Shown here in pieces: positions 59,041 through 64,000 of a stretch of DNA of 64,000 nt (position 1 is the stretch's first letter; every line of letters begins with the position of its first letter). The notes below the pieces were generated by a model. It was not told the DNA's origin and did no database searches. It saw only the letters and a program-made list of their open reading frames with translations. Source of the DNA: Chamaecyparis obtusa (taxonomy: Eukaryota > Streptophyta > Pinopsida > Cupressales > Cupressaceae). Made by a program: the position numbers and the translations under genes. Location: positions 827,001 to 891,000 of the forward strand of contig BSBK01002086.1 in assembly GCA_027943335.1 (NCBI GenBank), in the 5' to 3' direction.

Positions 59041-59531
59041 TATCTTAAGAGACTATTTAGTTCTTTAATAAAAAAAGATGATGATCTAGGGTTTTAGGAA
59101 ACAAAAGATTTTGTAGAGTTCATTCCATTCGCTTCAGGTGTTAAAATAACTAGGTTGTAGGCCCATTCCCACACCTTTCTCTGAATAAAATTTGAAGTAT
59201 GAGAATTGGTTTATGAAAAATTTCTTTTTACACTGGTCATTCTGTGTGCATAATATATAAGACTAAAAATGGCAGTTTCAGACCAGGTAAAGAAGAATAG
59301 GAAGTAAACAAAAATTAAGAGGAAAAATAATGACTCCAACAGTAAACTGCAAGTCTCAGTCCCTTAGCAGCTCTTTTTTTCCTCCTCTCTTTTATTTTCG
59401 TTTTTTATTTTTTTGGTGGGGTTCGGAGGGTATTAATACGTTAATTGTTTTTTATGTTACTGAGTGTGATAATTACCTTGCTAAATAAGATTAGGGCAGT
59501 TGCACATATAGAATTTCACAAAACAGTTTAT

Positions 59532-60657
59532 TCATACTTGAATTTGATGGGTGAGGTGTGTTTATATTATTATTGTCTTCCAGGGGTTGATAAATCTAAC
59601 GCAAAAGGATCGCATGAACAGACAGTGCATTCAACATCAAAGAAGAATAAAAAGTTGAAGAAACAGAAGATTGCAACAGTAGACAATGATATGGGTGAGA
59701 AAAACAATTATCATAATGAGAGTAGATTTTTAATGCATTAAGTAGGTGTTAAACTATTGAATTGCATCAGTGCAACAGTCAAAAGGTAATTGCATGAAAT
59801 AGATAACTGCATGTTTATTGCATGAATCAGTTGTGGCTATTAAATGTTTGGTTTTGTTTCAGAGATGAGCAAGCTGAATGGAGAAGAATTGCTTGAAGAG
59901 CAGGGGGATTTGGTCTTAAAGAAAAAGAAGAAATCAAAGAAACAGAAAGCTGCACCAGTAGATAATAATATGGGTGAGAGAAATGACAAGATCATGAATG
60001 GCTTTTTGACCTTGGGGAAATTGCTTAAAGGCAATGCAGAATATTGCATTTAGTAGTTATTTTTCTACGAGATCATAGTAATGTAGTTGTCTCATACTTG
60101 AATTTGATGGGTGAGGTTTGATTATATAATTGTTGTCTTTCAGAGGTTGATAAATCTAACGAAAAAAGATCGCATGAACAGACAGCGCATTCGACATCAA
60201 AGAACAAAAAGGTGAAGAAACAGAAGATTGCAACAGTAGACAATGATATGGGTGAGAAAAACAATTATCATATGGATTGTTTTAAAGAGAGTAGATTTAA
60301 ATGCATTAATTAGGTGTTAAACTATTGAATTACAACTGTGCAACAGTCAAAAGGTAATTGCATGAAATAGATAACTGCATGTTTATTGCATGAATCAGTT
60401 GTGGCTATTAAATGTTTGGTTTTGTTTCAGAGATGAGCAAGCTGAATGGAGAAGAATTGCTTGAAGAGCAGGGGGATTTGGTCTTAAAGAAAAAGAAGAA
60501 ATCAAAGAAACAGAAAGCTGCACCAGTAGATAATAATATGGGTGAGAGAAATGACAAGATTGTGAATGGCTTTTTGACCTTGGGTAAATTGCTTAAAGAC
60601 AATGCAGAATATTGCATGCAGTAGTTGTTTTTCTACGAGATCATAGTAATGTAGTTT
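59532..60657 (+). repeat. Tandem duplication of an exon pair, unit about 560 bp
   Basis: Unit 1 (59532-60091) and unit 2 (60092-60657) align over introns and exons, with TCATACTTGAATTTGATGGG at each start and ACGAGATCATAGTAATGTAG at each end. Only scattered substitutions and small gaps separate them. Confidence 0.92.
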
Positions 60658-60893
60658 TCCAAAGGCATTTGAATGAAAAAGTTAAAACCCATTGAATTCA
60701 ATGATGAATCTCACTTATGCATTGTTTTATTCTCTTTCAGAGACGGAAATGTTTGAGGCAGAAGAATTACAGGAAGGTGAGAAGTCTTTATCATCAAAGA
60801 AAAAGATGAAAATGAAAAAAAATAAAAGTGTACCAGTGGATGATAACATGGGGGAGAAGAACACAAAGGGTGCCCCTTTAAAGGGAATGAAAA
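59584..60893 (+). CDS. Five lysine-rich exons of a host gene (partial)
   Basis: Exons: A 59584-59694, B 59863-59973, C 60144-60251, D 60431-60541, E 60741-60893 (111, 111, 108, 111 and 153 bp). Acceptors are TTCCAG, TTTCAG, TTTCAG, TTTCAG and TTTCAG; donors are GTGAGA or GTGAGAG and, for E, GTACGT. All introns fall after the first base of a codon, so the exons join in any order. A and C encode VDKSN...KKVKKQKIATVDNDMG; B and D encode EMSKLNGEELLEEQ...KKKKKSKKQKAAPVDNNMG; E is a diverged relative. Each has an acidic or polar half, a lysine run, and ends in (V/P)VD(N/D)(N/D)MG. Such linkers occur in nucleolar proteins (for example the nuclear FKBP or HD2 types), but the family is not established. 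No start or end exon was found in the window. Confidence 0.7.
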
Positions 60894-63158
60894 GTACGTA
60901 AAGGTTGGTTGTTTACTTACAATGATTTATTTTTTGCCTTAATCATGAGATGTAAGTCTCTGAGGAATCCTTGTTAAAGCAAATCACTTAGGAAGGGTAG
61001 CACAACAGATAAAAGTCGAAGTAAGAAGCCAAATCTAGCCTTGGAATTTATATTCAAGAAACTATTTTAAGCCCATGCTTTACCGCTTAGACTAAAAGAA
61101 AAGTTAAAACTAACTGAATATTTAATTTTCAAGAGCAATGTTTAAAACCTTTTTAGGAGAAAAAAGTCTTTTATGGTTTTTAATATCCTTATGGTCAACT
61201 AATCTTAAAACATTTTTTAATTGGATAAGAACATGTGCCAGCCCTCCACCCACTTCTTCATGGTAAAAAAAAACCCAGCATAATAGCTAACTTTAGAAAC
61301 CATCTCTATATGGCAGAATTACCATAGCACGAATTTATAACAGAAACAATTGGGGATAGAGGACAGGCTTTGTCCCCAAAAACATCATTAACCATTCAAA
61401 AGATAATGTACAAGGTCCAAGTGTCAAGAATGATGTGACACGATGCAGCTTCAAAATTTGTCCTTGCAAGAATTGTCAATATCCTCTTTTGTACAAAACA
61501 TGGGTCCTGAATCAAGGACCCCAAGCTTCAACTTGACAATATAGAAAAGAGCAATAAAATGAAGAATTGAATTAGAAAACTCATTTTCATAACCCAAATG
61601 AGAAAATTGCCATCATGCAATGTTGAAATGATGTCTGATGTTTTCGTCATAAAAGTGTCGGTCTTGTCAAGCAAGGCGATGTCGACCTTGCTTTTTTGGA
61701 TCTGCAAAAGGTCAATCTATAGGCCTTTGTCTGCTCTTTTTGATTCCAGATATGTGTCTTCCGATCCTGCCACTTGCACATGTAAAAGAGAGAAATTGTT
61801 GTGTTGATAGAGGTTTGCCTAGGTCAAACCCCGGTTTTTGAGTTAACCATGAAATTGAAATGTAATTGAATTGAAATAGAATCTCCGAGTAGAATGTTGA
61901 ATCTTATACCTCAAGCTTGTTGATGCAATGCTCTTTGAATGTGATCACAAGTGTTGATGCAATAACACGGCATGACAAGACATAAAGGAGTTCAATCATG
62001 AAAACATGCTTGCATGTAGATTGTTGTAACTTGGTACTCCACAATGCTATCTGAAGAATGCTCGAAGGATATGATGGGATGAATTGTTGCCTTAAATGCT
62101 TGAAGTTGGATGCTTATGCTTGATGTTTTTAGGATGTGCATGGTGTGATGAGATGTGAAAATGAATTGAAAGAATGCTCTTATATAGGGTTCTCAAGGTA
62201 TTTTGTGAATTAAGCTTGACCTCCAATGGTCATATTTAAACACTAGGACAAGGAACAAGTGGCAGGAACTTGGCAAAATTGGGCCTGAGTTGGTGGGTCA
62301 ATGGCACCTTGGCATCATAGACCTGCCAAAACTAGGCAAACAAGTTGGAAATCAGGTGCGCTTATTTCGGGATGACTGTTCGGATAACCATGCGAGCATA
62401 TGCCATCAGAATTTCGGTGTTACCTTGATTTTGTGATCACCCTAAGGTTCTTTCTACCGTTGACAAAAATAATGTTTTAAAGCATTTTAATGTCCTAGCA
62501 AGGCTCGTTAAGTCTTTGGTTTTCTCAAAAAGCCTCCATACATAGCCATTTTCACCATGTTAGTTCTTTTTCAAGTTTCAGAAACCATGTTGGTAACTGA
62601 CAAGGTTTTGCTAACCAATAGTTTTACCGAAGTCTTTGTATTTTCACCATCTCTCTTTTTCGGTGTTATGAGTTTAAGTAATAACTTGTAAATTTTCTAA
62701 GTTCGAAAGTTGAGTCTTGTTGAATCTATCTTTGGTTTGTCAGTATTTCTTTGAATATAGGTAATTTTGGAGGTTTTAGAAACACTAACCTCTGAAGTCT
62801 TCCTTGTCAATTTTTTTTCAAAGCATGTCGGTAAGAAACGAGGTCCTACAAACCGTTCAAATCACCAATGACAATTATCATTGAAGCAAAATCTCAAGGA
62901 GATGAATGATGTTGGTAACTAAAGCTCTCAAAACCAATGAAAGTACTGAAAGTTCTCGTAAAGGTTGGAAGTGCCAATAAAAGAGAGGAAGTTTGAAGTC
63001 ATCAAAGTTTGTGTTGTTAAACTTCTCAGCTCCATTTTGTTAATGTTGGTTATTTCTATACCTTGGAAATAAAATCCCCTATGCAGAGCTTCCACTCACA
63101 GAAGGTTAATAACAAGGTAAAATATGTTTTTATTGCAGAGTCTAAACAAGCTATATTA
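60894..63158. other. Unassigned DNA, partly retroelement leader
   Basis: No supported gene. The frame at 61598-61807 has no motif. From about 61850 on, the sequence has the look of a retroelement leader on the minus strand ending at the primer site below, with words such as TCGGTGTTA repeated near 62410 and 62660. Confidence 0.4.
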
Positions 63159-63170
63159 GCTCTGATACCA
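63159..63170 (-). promoter_or_regulatory. Primer-binding-site-like motif
   Basis: On minus TGGTATCAGAGC, matching the initiator-tRNA primer site of copia- and gypsy-like elements. The adjoining LTR end is not a clear CA. Confidence 0.55.
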
Positions 63171-64000
63171 AAGGAAAGGAAACTACACTAATACTATGGG
63201 AAACAATGCAAATAAGTCTAGATCTAGACACACTTTAGCAGCATGATGACATAGACGACACAAGATTTACCTTGAGAAAGCCCTCATGGGAAAATCCCAA
63301 TCACAAGAGCACACTCACATGTATTAATCAAAGAAATGATTACAGTACAAGAAGAATCTCAATGCTATCAATGGAAATGCTTAACTTTGTCTTTTGGAGT
63401 CAACCCAACAACATAGCTATGCAATAAAATTCTCATACAATCTCCTTCCAAACCTATATTTATAAACCGGGGAGATCTAGGAAAACATCAATGGATTTTC
63501 AAAACCATGAGCCTAGCCTTGGTCCAACTAGTCCAAGTTGGGCCCATGCACCCCTCTCCAAGAGTTACTCCTCTTGGAATATAATATAACTTCCGATGCT
63601 GACTGTGGATTCCTATGATTAAGGGGTCCAATGTAAAGTGCTCTACATAGCAGCACTAATTGCAGTTACCACCCTCTTACATAACTATATTTTAATTTGT
63701 TAAAGATACTCTTCCTAGTCAACCATGTAGTGACAGATGATGAATGATATGCTATATGTTACCACCCTCATTTCAATGCTCTCTCACAACTGTCATAATA
63801 CACATACCAATTGGTGTAGTATGTATGTAAGGAATCTCGAGATTCATTCGAGGGGTGGCGCACCATTCCATAAGGGCCCAAAATTACAACACATTACAAT
63901 AATTAAATAATTACATTGCTCCTCATATTTTCAATGCCTTGTCTCAAATGCCAACATGTGACCACCAATGGCAATTTTTTCAAGTTGGCTCACAAATGGA
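63171..64000 (-). other. Probable LTR or flanking retroelement DNA
   Basis: Lies on the LTR side of the primer site. The phrase ACACAAGATTTACCTTGAGAA, with GGGAAAATCCCAATC after it, is typical of plant retroelement termini (general recollection), and a similar phrase occurs at 45620-45650. No LTR ends could be set and no gene is visible. Confidence 0.35.

Noticed and set aside
59840..60617. Minus-strand frames of 69 codons with Phe runs
   Set aside because: Antisense shadows of the lysine-rich exons B and D.

Overview
This is plant nuclear DNA with almost no genes. It is AT-rich and made of nested, decayed retrotransposons, old simple repeats and one large block of degenerate telomere-type repeats. 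The Ty3/gypsy families (a Tat-type element with a very long 3' region, chromovirus-type elements), a degenerate LINE and the interstitial telomere-like block suggest a large-genome plant, most likely a gymnosperm or conifer. That assignment is inference; no species marker was seen.

Layout. 1-10728: a plus-strand Tat-type Ty3/gypsy element entering from the left edge. It has broken pol (reverse transcriptase, RNase H, second RNase H, integrase), a long 3' region carrying an antisense plant-mobile-domain (PMD) gene, a polypurine tract and a 3' LTR. A minus-strand solo LTR of a related family, with a perfect 5-bp target duplication, splits the second RNase H. 12021-20546: a minus-strand relative of the same family with LTRs, PBS, PPT and gag remnants but no pol and no PMD gene. 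22340-23585: the LTR and PBS of another minus-strand element, inserted against a LINE remnant (23586-25681; endonuclease and RT). 25682-29878: a minus-strand chromovirus-like element (2.2-kb LTR and 3' half of pol); its LTR holds a perfect 162-bp palindrome next to a (TA)n tract. 29879-35640: AT-rich DNA with tandem duplications and a tRNA-derived SINE candidate. 35640-39140: telomere-like repeats that switch strand twice. 39181-39331: a fold-back element. 39570-43600: a possible genic stretch with weak exon candidates. 44250-58230: nested LTR elements, including a gag-protease chromovirus remnant (55307-57465), a LINE-type RNase H fragment and an unidentified degenerate reading frame. 59584-60893: the best candidate host gene segment, five phase-compatible lysine-rich exons, four of them made by one ~560-bp tandem duplication. 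60894-64000: non-coding and retroelement leader sequence.

No intact autonomous element is present. The points most worth following are the antisense PMD gene inside the Tat element, which keeps one reading frame interrupted almost only by TAG; a GNRA-loop hairpin present twice in each Tat element with compensatory changes; the perfect palindrome; the polarity-switching telomere-like block; and the duplicated lysine-rich exons.
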